Positions 1 to 5,223 of a stretch of DNA of 5,223 bases are shown one piece after another. Numbering within the stretch: the stretch's first letter is position 1; every line of letters begins with the position of its first letter. Source of the DNA: Coriobacteriaceae bacterium (GTDB taxonomy: Bacteria > Actinomycetota > Coriobacteriia > Coriobacteriales > UBA8131); contig JAAYYH010000022.1 in the NCBI GenBank assembly GCA_012515495.1, positions 1-5,223 on the forward strand. The letters run 5' to 3'. Both the position numbers and the translations under genes were made by a program. The notes below the pieces were generated by a model. That model was not told the origin of the DNA. It saw nothing but the letters and a program-made list of their open reading frames with translations, and did no database searches.

Positions 1-195
1 GATTTCAAGAGAGTCCGCCCCTTGATCAAGGAGTATCAAAAGGGTGGAAGTGGCGCGAAGAAAAGCCCAAAACAGCTCAAGCATGAACAGGAGTCCGCGC
101 AACGTGCTGCCGAGCTCGAAGCAGCTCGAAAGGCAGCAAAGCAGGCCAAGCGCAAGTCGTTCCTTGGGCGTGGTAAGAAAGACTCGGATTCTTAA
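1..195 (+). CDS. 3' end of an unidentified gene (basic, Lys/Ala-rich C-terminal tail)
   Basis: Frame 1 is open from the first base to a TAA at 193-195, giving the last 64 residues of a protein whose start lies outside the window. The tail is highly basic (13 Lys and 6 Arg of 64). Residues about 24-52 are rich in Ala, Lys, Glu and Gln and look like a charged helix or short coiled coil (QRAAELEAARKAAKQAKRK). It ends in a Gly/Lys segment and DSDS. I do not recognise a family. Such tails are common on cytoplasmic ends of membrane proteins and on nucleic-acid-binding proteins, but nothing here decides between these. The stop lies 30 nt before the purS start with no terminator-like hairpin between, so this gene may be co-transcribed with the purine genes. 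An overlapping frame at 44-229 has no such family signal and is treated as a shadow. Confidence 0.7.
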   Translation, partial: DFKRVRPLIKEYQKGGSGAKKSPKQLKHEQESAQRAAELEAARKAAKQAKRKSFLGRGKKDSDS

Positions 196-213
196 ACAGG
201 CAATGATTAGAGC

Positions 214-221
214 GAAGGTGG
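214..221 (+). promoter_or_regulatory. Ribosome binding site of purS
   Basis: GAAGGTGG lies 4 nt before a GTG codon at 226-228. It is a partial Shine-Dalgarno match. It supports the GTG as the purS start, which also gives the expected N-terminus of the family (a short beta strand, YKIFVTG). Confidence 0.55.
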
Positions 222-225
222 TCAA

Positions 226-513
226 GTGAAGCAGTACAAGATCTTTGTGACTGGCAAGCAGGGGATCTTTGACCCGGCTGGCGAGACAGCTAGACATGCT
301 CTGGATAATCTCGGTTATATCGGCATCGAGAATCTGCGGATAGATAAATACATCCAACTAGATACCAGTGATACTGTTACTGCTGAGATGGTGAAGGAGA
401 TGTGCGAGAAGTTGCTGGCTAATCCGGTCATCGAGGATTTCCTTATCGAGGAAACAGTTATGACGGTTGCTGAAGAGGCTGCTGAGCAGACCAAAGCAGA
501 GGCAGATGAGTAG
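226..513 (+). CDS. purS: Phosphoribosylformylglycinamidine synthase subunit PurS
   Basis: PurS is the small structural subunit of FGAM synthase. In the family it forms a dimer that bridges PurL and the PurQ glutaminase and is needed for ammonia transfer; it acts in the cytoplasm at step 4 of purine synthesis. The 95-residue product starts at GTG. It shows the family pattern: an N-terminal strand, then GIFDPAGETARHALDNLGY (about residues 13-31), the strand IENLRIDKYIQLD, a helix, and LLANPVIEDF (about 63-72). PurS is usually about 80-85 residues. The extra length here is an acidic C-terminal tail (EEAAEQTKAEADE), whose codons overlap the purQ ribosome binding site and start. The reading frame ends in TAG at 511-513, 8 nt inside purQ. 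Identification is strong because purQ and purL follow directly. Confidence 0.96.
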   Translation: MKQYKIFVTGKQGIFDPAGETARHALDNLGYIGIENLRIDKYIQLDTSDTVTAEMVKEMCEKLLANPVIEDFLIEETVMTVAEEAAEQTKAEADE

Positions 514-1225
514 AGTGGAAGACTTGCGTTTTGGGGTGGTGACCTTCCCTGGCTCCAACTGCGAGCAGGACGCGGTACATGCCTTGCGTCATCTTGGTTA
601 TCAAGCCGACTACATCTGGCATCAGGATACAGATTTGAACGGATTTGACGCAGTGGTGTTGCCTGGTGGATTCTCTTACGGAGACTACCTGCGTTGCGGC
701 GCTGTCGCCCGCTTCTCTCCCGTGATGGCTGAGGTTGTCGGCTACGCTGAGTCAGGACGTCCGGTGATAGGCATATGCAATGGTTTTCAGGTATTGACTG
801 AGGCACATCTGCTACCTGGCGCGTTGATTCGCAACAAGGGGCTCAAATTCCTGTGCCAGAACGTTCATCTACGGGTGGAGGAGAGCGTTTGTAAGTGGGT
901 GGACCTACCTGCTGGCACTGTTCTCGATATCCCTATCAGCCATAACGAGGGCAACTATATCTGCGATGAGGAAACACTGGCTGGATTGCAGGAAAATGCC
1001 CAGATCGTACTACGATACTGTGAGCCCGATGGCAGCAGGCTGTCAGGTGGTTCGGCACCCAATGGCGCGTTAGATGATATCGCCGGTATCTGCAATCAAC
1101 GCGGTAATGTCTTTGGCTTGATGCCGCATCCCGAGAGAGTGACCGACGGAGTCAGTGGCTCGAAAGCCGGGTCGGTAGTCTTCACCGCAATAGCCACATA
1201 TGCGCGGGAGGTGGCTGGAAGATGA
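506..1225 (+). CDS. purQ: Phosphoribosylformylglycinamidine synthase subunit PurQ (glutaminase)
   Basis: PurQ hydrolyses glutamine and delivers ammonia to PurL for conversion of FGAR to FGAM. The 239-residue protein is a class I (triad) glutamine amidotransferase. It shows FPGSNCEQD at residues 14-22, LPGGFSYGDYLRCGA at 52-66, the nucleophile elbow GICNGFQ with Cys91, the conserved PISHNEGNY segment at 143-151, and MPHPER with His208 and Glu210 completing the triad. Length is slightly above the usual 225-230. I chose ATG 506 because it gives the family-like N-terminus after a short lead (MSRVEDLRFGVV), with AGAGG at 498-502 upstream, although that spacing (3 nt) is tight. GTG 515 is an alternative start. 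An upstream TTG at 467 in the same frame would add 13 unrelated residues within purS and is unlikely. The stop TGA overlaps the purL start (ATGA). The function is essentially certain. Confidence 0.97.
   Translation: MSRVEDLRFGVVTFPGSNCEQDAVHALRHLGYQADYIWHQDTDLNGFDAVVLPGGFSYGDYLRCGAVARFSPVMAEVVGYAESGRPVIGICNGFQVLTEAHLLPGALIRNKGLKFLCQNVHLRVEESVCKWVDLPAGTVLDIPISHNEGNYICDEETLAGLQENAQIVLRYCEPDGSRLSGGSAPNGALDDIAGICNQRGNVFGLMPHPERVTDGVSGSKAGSVVFTAIATYAREVAGR
1206..1214 (+). promoter_or_regulatory. Strong ribosome binding site of purL
   Basis: GGGAGGTGG, a near-complete Shine-Dalgarno sequence, lies within the last codons of purQ and 7 nt before the purL ATG at 1222. It fixes the purL start and suggests purL is initiated efficiently as well as by coupling to purQ termination. 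Confidence 0.8.
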
Positions 1226-3525
1226 CAGAGGAGACGCGCATTCCCGCAGCGATCGCGGATAGCATTGAGACTCTTGATCCTGAGCTGGCTGCTCAGGTGG
1301 CCGTACAGCTTGGGCTGACTCTTGATGAGTATCAGGGAGTCATCGCCGTGCAGGGCAGGGTGCCATCACTTACCGAACTCTATATCTACTCCCTGATGTG
1401 GAGTGAGCACTGTTCGTACAAGCATTCCAAGAAGCAGTTGCGTAACTTCAGTAGCGAAGGCGAGCATGTTTTACAAGGTCCGGGTGAGAATGCTGGCGTC
1501 ATCAGTGTTGGCGATGGTTGGGCAGTGGCCTTCAAGATGGAAAGTCACAACCATCCCAGTGCCATCGAGCCCTATGAGGGAGCTGCTACCGGTGTTGGCG
1601 GTATCATCCGCGATATCTTCACTATGGGCGCACGCCCCATTGCCTGTATGGATTCACTGCGTTTTGGCACCTTGGACAAGCCACGTCAACGCTATCTCTT
1701 CGACGGAGCGGTAGCTGGTATCGGTAGCTATGGGAACTGTCTGGGTGTACCCACAGTGGGCGGTGAAGTCTACTTCGAGGAAGCCTACGAAGGCAATTGC
1801 CTGATCAATGCCTTTGCCATTGGCCTGATGCGCGAGGAGCATCTTACTCGAGCCGTAGGCAGTGGTCCCGGAAACTTGGTGGTACTGATAGGCTCCAGTA
1901 CCGGTCGTGATGGTATCGGTGGTGCCAGTGTATTGGCTAGCCAGGAGTTCGATGAGGCGGCCGAGAACAAGCGACCCGCGGTGCAGGTAGGCGACCCCTT
2001 TGAAGAGAAACTGCTGATTGAGGTCTGCCTGGAGTTGCTTAAGCGTGGTCTGTTTGTCGCGCTCGGCGATCTTGGCGCGGCTGGCCTTACCAGCTCTGCT
2101 AGCGAGATGGCTAGTAGGGGCGGCGTGGGCATTGACATCGATGTGCGCAAGGTTCCTCAACGAGAGACTGCCATGCAGCCCTTTGAGATCATGGTCTCCG
2201 AGTCGCAGGAGCGGATGCTCGCTGTGGTCAAGCCCAAGGACTTTGCTGCTGTTGAAGAGGTCTGCAAGCGTTGGAGTGTAGCTTGTACGGCCATTGGTAC
2301 CATAACCGATACTGGGCGTTTTGTAGTACGTGATTCCAGTTTGCCTGTTGGCAGTGACATTGTTGCCGATATGCCGGCAGAGATGTTAGCAACCAGTGCT
2401 CCAGAATACGACCCGCCGATGGCTCGTCCAGCTTATCTGGACGAATTACAGCAGGCCGATCTCAGCTGGCTTACCAAAGAGGAAAAAAGCATTGAAACGC
2501 TGAATAGCGAGCTGCTCACTCTATTGGGAAGCGCTAACATCTGCTCGCGTGAATGGATCTGGCGACAATATGACCATCAGGTGCAGGCCAACACCGTGCT
2601 GTTGCCAGGAGCGGATGCGGCAGTGCTGCGCATCAGCGATACCGGGCGGGGAAGCGCTACAAATCGCGGTATCGCGATGAGCACGGATTGTAACGGTCGT
2701 TACTGTTATCTCGATCCTTACGTTGGCGCGCAGATAGCCTTAGCCGAAAGTGCTCGCAACTTGGCTTGCGTTGGTGCTGCCCCTGCCGCAATCACCGATT
2801 GTCTAAATTTTGGCAATCCTGAGAAACCTGAAGTCTTCTACACCTTTCATAAGGCGATCATGGGTCTCAGCGATGCCTGCAGGTACTATGGTATCCCGGT
2901 GATCAGCGGAAACGTCAGTTTCTATAATGAGAGCTTTGGCAATGCCATCTATCCAACACCGGTCGTGGGTATGGTCGGCATTGTCGATGACATCAGCCAG
3001 ATAGTCACTGGCGCGTTCAAGCAACAAGGTGACACTATCATACTGGTGGGTCAGACAGAAGACGAGCTAGGCGGCAGTGAATATCTCAAAGTCCTGTATG
3101 GTCAGGTTACAGGTAGACCACCGCTGCTTGACCTTGAGCTGGAAGGTGATGTACAGCGAGTGGTGCGCGAAGCCGTGCGCGATGGGCTGCTTCAGAGCGC
3201 GCATGATTGCAGCGAAGGCGGTATCGCTATAACGTTGGCTGAGTGTTGCATAGCCGGGGGAATCGGTGCTTTGGTGGACTTGGATGATGAGCTGCCTGCA
3301 GTGGCTTCCTTATTCAGTGAAACCCAGAGCAGGATTGTGGTCAGTGTCAGCGAGGAGCAAGTTAGCGAGCTGATAACAAGGCTACAGCAGGCACAGGTGC
3401 CGTACAGTGTTATCGGTGAGATCGGTGGCGAAAGCCTGAGCATCGAAGGCAAGCTTGAAGTGCCTATTGCACAGATTGCCTGCACGTTCTCACAATCCTT
3501 GGAGAAAATGGTGAAGCAGAGGTAA
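1222..3525 (+). CDS. purL: Phosphoribosylformylglycinamidine synthase subunit PurL
   Basis: PurL is the synthetase subunit of FGAM synthase. It uses ATP and ammonia from PurQ to convert FGAR to FGAM. At 767 residues it is the small type, which works with separate PurS and PurQ, and is slightly longer than the usual ~740. Domain order seen: an N-terminal segment with MWSEHCSYKHS (59-69; His63 corresponds to the catalytic His32 of the Thermotoga enzyme), first AIRS N-domain with MESHNHPSAIEP (106-117) and GVGGIIRDIF, first AIRS C-domain with GGASVLASQEF, VQVGDPFEEK and LGDLGAAGLTSSASEMA (281-297), then MVSESQERM. The second AIRS half has YDHQVQ (450-455), GADAAVLRI, MSTDCNGRYCYLDPY (486-500), ITDCLNFGNPEKPE (524-537), GMVGIVDD and HDCSEGGIAITLAE (661-674). 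No frame disruption or missing catalytic residue is seen. Its start overlaps the purQ stop, so the three subunits are translated as a coupled set. Confidence 0.98.
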   Translation: MTEETRIPAAIADSIETLDPELAAQVAVQLGLTLDEYQGVIAVQGRVPSLTELYIYSLMWSEHCSYKHSKKQLRNFSSEGEHVLQGPGENAGVISVGDGWAVAFKMESHNHPSAIEPYEGAATGVGGIIRDIFTMGARPIACMDSLRFGTLDKPRQRYLFDGAVAGIGSYGNCLGVPTVGGEVYFEEAYEGNCLINAFAIGLMREEHLTRAVGSGPGNLVVLIGSSTGRDGIGGASVLASQEFDEAAENKRPAVQVGDPFEEKLLIEVCLELLKRGLFVALGDLGAAGLTSSASEMASRGGVGIDIDVRKVPQRETAMQPFEIMVSESQERMLAVVKPKDFAAVEEVCKRWSVACTAIGTITDTGRFVVRDSSLPVGSDIVADMPAEMLATSAPEYDPPMARPAYLDELQQADLSWLTKEEKSIETLNSELLTLLGSANICSREWIWRQYDHQVQANTVLLPGADAAVLRISDTGRGSATNRGIAMSTDCNGRYCYLDPYVGAQIALAESARNLACVGAAPAAITDCLNFGNPEKPEVFYTFHKAIMGLSDACRYYGIPVISGNVSFYNESFGNAIYPTPVVGMVGIVDDISQIVTGAFKQQGDTIILVGQTEDELGGSEYLKVLYGQVTGRPPLLDLELEGDVQRVVREAVRDGLLQSAHDCSEGGIAITLAECCIAGGIGALVDLDDELPAVASLFSETQSRIVVSVSEEQVSELITRLQQAQVPYSVIGEIGGESLSIEGKLEVPIAQIACTFSQSLEKMVKQR

Positions 3526-3598
3526 GTGGCTTCAACACACATGATTCGGCACGTATGGCACGATTAGGTTAGCTCCGCCAACCATTTGTGGAAAACGA

Positions 3599-3627
3599 CT
3601 GACAACGCAACAGTAAAAAGGTAGAAT
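3599..3627 (+). promoter_or_regulatory. Sigma-70-type promoter for the membrane protein-sortase unit
   Basis: CTGACA (3599-3604) and TAGAAT (3622-3627) are separated by exactly 17 nt, each matching the housekeeping consensus (TTGACA/TATAAT) at 5 of 6 bases. Transcription would begin near 3634, leaving a leader of about 45 nt before the ATG at 3679. It lies 74 nt after the purL stop, so the following genes can be expressed independently of the purine operon. This was identified by eye and no start site is known. Confidence 0.6.
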
Positions 3628-3678
3628 AGCTACTGTTTTGACAAGTGGTTGAATCAATGTTCGCGGAAAGTGGGTCAC

Positions 3679-3822
3679 ATGAATGACGATCTGAGTATCT
3701 TGGAGAAACTCTTTGGGTTCCCGATCCCAGATTTTGCTCTCTGGATTGGTATCGGAGTTATAGTGCTGGTCGTGCTTGCCTTTATCCTCAAAGGTTTCTT
3801 CGACGAGATGAAGAAGAAATAG
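3679..3822 (+). CDS. Small single-pass membrane protein (47 aa), function unknown
   Basis: The ATG-to-TAG frame encodes 47 residues beginning MNDDLSILEKLFGFPIPDF. A hydrophobic stretch follows at about residues 19-37 (FALWIGIGVIVLVVLAFIL), and the end is KGFFDEMKKK. The positively charged C-terminus and acidic N-terminus predict one membrane helix with the C-terminus in the cytoplasm (positive-inside rule). There is no signal-peptidase or lipobox motif, so it is not an obvious secreted or lipoprotein precursor. A possible ribosome binding site is GGAAAG at 3665-3670, 8 nt before the ATG; it is modest. A good promoter sits upstream and a terminator-like hairpin begins 25 nt after its stop, which together frame it as a real gene. 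It precedes a class B sortase and might be its partner or regulator, but nothing in the sequence shows this. I do not recognise the family. Confidence 0.65.
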   Translation: MNDDLSILEKLFGFPIPDFALWIGIGVIVLVVLAFILKGFFDEMKKK

Positions 3823-3847
3823 ACCATATCGAAGTCTCGATCTCAGG

Positions 3848-3890
3848 GCTCTCGTATGCTTCGGCATAACGGGAGCGCTTGTGTTTTGTG
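3848..3890 (+). terminator. UUCG-loop stem-loop with T-rich tail, probable (leaky) terminator
   Basis: GCTCTCGTATGC (3848-3859) pairs with GCATAACGGGAGC (3864-3876) through 12 base pairs, one of them G-U, with one bulged A. The closing loop is the very stable TTCG. A T-rich stretch, GCTTGTGTTTTGTG (3877-3890), follows. This is the form of an intrinsic terminator, but the T-run is interrupted by G, so termination may be partial. It stands between the small membrane protein and the sortase, only 38 nt before the sortase ATG. It could thus work as an attenuator that lowers sortase expression relative to the small protein. Confidence 0.55.
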
Positions 3891-3895
3891 GAGTC

Positions 3896-3903
3896 AGAAG
3901 GTG
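3896..3903 (+). promoter_or_regulatory. Ribosome binding site of the sortase gene
   Basis: AGAAGGTG resembles the Shine-Dalgarno consensus and lies 11 nt before ATG 3915, somewhat longer than optimal spacing. It argues against a TTG at 3879 in the same frame, which lies within the T-rich tail of the stem-loop and has no usable site upstream. Confidence 0.45.
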
Positions 3904-3914
3904 CGACAACCATC

Positions 3915-4703
3915 ATGAAAGGGTCAAGGTTCGGTCAGATTTGGCATAACAGAGCGCCGATTATCTTAATGGTCATCGGTGTTCTCTGCCTTGTAGTGGC
4001 GTTGGTTATCGCTGGCTTCAAGGTGTTTGAATACTTGGACGCAAGTGGCAGATATCAGCAAATCGAGGAGCTGGCTGGCATCGATACTGATACCCAACAA
4101 AGCATCAAGGTCATTGAGGAAGAACTGCTGGGATTGGATGTTGACTGGGAAGCTTTACGGGCCATCAATCCCGACGTTGTGGCTTGGATAGTGATTCCGG
4201 AGACAAAGATCAATTATCCGATAGTGCAAGCTGATGACAACGAGTACTATCTTGACCATCTGTTCGACCGCAGTAGCAGCAAGGTCGGAGCAATCTTTCT
4301 CGATGTCGATAGCTCGGTCTTGCTTGATGGGAAGAATAACATCATCTATGGCCACAATATGAACGACGGATCGATGTTTGCTGATATCACCAGATATGTG
4401 GACTCAGACTTCTTCGACAAGCATCGAACCATCTATATCGCGACTCCGAATATGAACTATGAGCTTCAAGCAGAGTTCGCTTTTGTTTGCGATGCGGGCG
4501 CAGAGATTGCCCAGTTCGATTTCGCGGATCATGAACAGTTCTCAAGCTTCGTCACGGGATTCTTGGCAGAAGCGTCAGTCTCTCGTGTTGAAGATGTCAA
4601 TCAGATCGACCAGTTGTTCTGCCTGGCAACCTGCAGCTATCAATACTATGATGCTCGCACGATACTTTGTGCGTCAGTTGTTAAGAGCTATGAACCCACG
4701 TAG
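3915..4703 (+). CDS. srtB: Class B sortase (membrane-anchored cysteine transpeptidase)
   Basis: Sortases cut a C-terminal sorting motif of secreted proteins and join them to the cell wall or to other subunits, outside the membrane. The 262-residue product has a basic N-terminus (MKGSRFGQIWHNR), one hydrophobic segment at about 14-35 acting as an uncleaved signal anchor, and a helical linker to about residue 80. The sortase core then begins with INPDVVAWIVIPETKINYPIVQ (in parts at 84-105). The catalytic set is visible: His147 in IIYGHNMNDGSMF, Cys240 in LATCSYQYYDAR, and Arg248 in the same segment. DNEYYLDHLF and the YGHNM motif are typical of class B enzymes. Length fits class B (about 220-270). 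No candidate substrate with a sorting signal is present in the window, so the substrate is unknown. The gene follows the 47-aa membrane protein by 92 nt, with the hairpin between them, and precedes purF. The srtB symbol denotes class, not a proven role in haem uptake. Confidence 0.93.
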   Translation: MKGSRFGQIWHNRAPIILMVIGVLCLVVALVIAGFKVFEYLDASGRYQQIEELAGIDTDTQQSIKVIEEELLGLDVDWEALRAINPDVVAWIVIPETKINYPIVQADDNEYYLDHLFDRSSSKVGAIFLDVDSSVLLDGKNNIIYGHNMNDGSMFADITRYVDSDFFDKHRTIYIATPNMNYELQAEFAFVCDAGAEIAQFDFADHEQFSSFVTGFLAEASVSRVEDVNQIDQLFCLATCSYQYYDARTILCASVVKSYEPT

Positions 4704-4735
4704 GTCGTCTGCGCAGGTCATAGTGCTTTTCAACG

Positions 4736-4771
4736 CGAAATGCTTTAAGCTGACAAAAAGACAGCGTTTCG
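4736..4771. repeat. 9-bp inverted repeat in the purF leader
   Basis: CGAAATGCT (4736-4744) and AGCGTTTCG (4763-4771) are inverted copies with one T-G pairing, separated by 18 nt that include a run of five A. It lies 40 nt before the purF start. There is no T-tract after it, so it is not a typical terminator. It could be an operator for a dimeric regulator or an RNA hairpin in the purF leader. The CGAA...TTCG ends recall the core of the Bacillus PurR box, but the spacing is not the same and that regulator is not expected in actinobacteria. A chance repeat is possible. Confidence 0.4.
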
Positions 4772-4797
4772 GTGAAGTCCAGATAAACCAAAGATGT

Positions 4798-4803
4798 GGA
4801 GAG
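4798..4803 (+). promoter_or_regulatory. Ribosome binding site of purF
   Basis: GGAGAG lies 7 nt before ATG 4811, an ideal spacing. It decides the start against GTG 4796 and TTG 4808 in the same frame. An in-frame TAA at 4784-4786 limits how far upstream the gene could begin. Confidence 0.7.
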
Positions 4804-4810
4804 TCAATTG

Positions 4811-5223
4811 ATGGAAGAGCGATCAACAGTAATTGGGGCTGGCCGAGAGCTTCTAGAATCAACGAATACCAGTTCGTTTGCTGAAACCCTGTCAAGTCAT
4901 CCCGACCATCCCGAGGAAGCCTGTGCTGTATTTGGCATCTATGCGCCCAATGAAGACACTGCTCGCATGACCTATTTTGGCCTGCATGCTCTGCAACATC
5001 GAGGTCAGGAGTCCGCTGGAATTGCCGTGGCCGATGGCAGCTCGGTGTTGGTGACCAAGGATCTGGGCCTGGTGACGCAGGTATTCAGTGAATCCTCGCT
5101 AGCTTCCTTGACTGGACACATCGCTATCGGCCACGCCCGCTACTCGACCAGCGGCAGCCACTCATCATGGGAATCCGCACAGCCTCACCTTTCAGCAATC
5201 GACGATAACATCATTGCCCTGGC
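4811..5223 (+). CDS. purF: Amidophosphoribosyltransferase PurF, N-terminal part (runs off the window)
   Basis: PurF makes 5-phosphoribosylamine from PRPP and glutamine, the first committed and usually feedback-controlled step of purine synthesis. The window holds 137 complete codons, all from the glutaminase domain. Cys38 in EEACAVFGIYAP is the N-terminal nucleophile of this class II (Ntn) amidotransferase. The conserved YFGLHALQHRGQESAGIAV, the KDLGLVTQVF segment and GHARYSTSG, followed by WESAQPH, are all present. The first 37 residues are a leader that the family removes by self-processing to expose the cysteine; no ATG, GTG or TTG lies between the chosen start and Cys38, so the leader must be translated. 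The phosphoribosyltransferase half is beyond the window edge. The gene lies 107 nt after the sortase stop. No clear promoter of its own was found, so it may rely on upstream read-through or on a promoter I could not see. Confidence 0.96.
   Translation, partial: MEERSTVIGAGRELLESTNTSSFAETLSSHPDHPEEACAVFGIYAPNEDTARMTYFGLHALQHRGQESAGIAVADGSSVLVTKDLGLVTQVFSESSLASLTGHIAIGHARYSTSGSHSSWESAQPHLSAIDDNIIAL

Noticed and set aside
315..806. Minus-strand open frame of 163 codons opposite purS and purQ
   Set aside because: It lies wholly opposite two well-identified genes, has a Ser/Arg-rich composition typical of antisense reading, and shows no domain or start signal.
1654..2160. Minus-strand open frame of 168 codons opposite purL
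   Set aside because: It is antisense to conserved PurL domains and shows no recognisable family; it follows from the codon pattern of purL.
3567..3583. Small hairpin after purL (GGTTAGC / GCCAACC, loop TCC)
   Set aside because: The stem has only six pairs with an internal A-C mismatch and is followed by a short ATTTGTGG, too weak to call a purL terminator.
3638..3643. Perfect TTGACA hexamer before the small membrane protein
   Set aside because: No acceptable -10 hexamer lies 16-18 nt downstream (the bases there are near TCGCGG), whereas CTGACA-17-TAGAAT just upstream forms a complete promoter.
3657..3686. Nine-codon frame ATG...TGA overlapping the start of the small membrane protein, a possible upstream leader peptide
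   Set aside because: No ribosome binding site precedes it and the encoded peptide (MFAESGHE plus one residue at most) has no run of regulatory codons.
3532..3909. Minus-strand open frame of 125 codons opposite the intergenic region and small membrane protein
   Set aside because: It has no recognisable domain, and the + strand carries a promoter, membrane-protein gene and hairpin in the same region, which explain it better. It is the least certain of the rejected frames because part of it lies in non-coding sequence.
3879..3914. Alternative TTG start extending the sortase by 12 residues
   Set aside because: It lies in the T-rich tail of the stem-loop with no ribosome binding site, and ATG 3915 gives a normal basic N-terminus before the membrane anchor.
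4459..4884. Plus-strand open frame of 141 codons overlapping the end of the sortase and the start of purF
   Set aside because: It is out of frame with both identified genes, lacks any domain, and is ended within purF.

Overview
The window carries a piece of a bacterial de novo purine-biosynthesis locus, with all recognisable genes on the + strand. The purS-purQ-purL arrangement (separate small subunit, glutaminase and a 767-residue small-type PurL), a class B sortase and strong GGAGG-type ribosome binding sites point to a Gram-positive bacterium. The GHxRYST...WExAQP pattern in PurF and a base composition near one half GC suggest an actinobacterium, possibly of the Coriobacteriia. That placement is an inference and not firm.

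Layout. Positions 1-195 hold the 3' end of an unidentified gene with a lysine/alanine-rich tail. Positions 226-3525 hold purS, purQ and purL, tightly packed (8-nt overlap purS/purQ, 4-nt ATGA overlap purQ/purL) and surely co-transcribed and translationally coupled. Positions 3526-3678 are non-coding and contain a good sigma-70-type promoter. This promoter precedes a 47-residue single-pass membrane protein (3679-3822), a UUCG-loop stem-loop resembling an intrinsic terminator (3848-3890) and a class B sortase (3915-4703). A 107-nt gap with an inverted repeat leads to purF (4811 onwards), which runs off the window.

Function. PurS, PurQ and PurL form formylglycinamidine ribonucleotide (FGAM) synthase, step 4 of IMP synthesis. 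PurF catalyses the first committed step. The membrane protein and sortase have no metabolic link to purines. They form a separately promoted cell-surface module lying inside a purine locus. The sortase appears to depend on read-through of the stem-loop, because there is almost no room for a promoter between the hairpin and its start codon.

Most of the window is ordinary housekeeping sequence. The parts worth a second look are the small membrane protein, the stem-loop in front of the sortase, and the inverted repeat in front of purF. I see no RNA genes, CRISPR arrays, insertion sequences or prophage genes.
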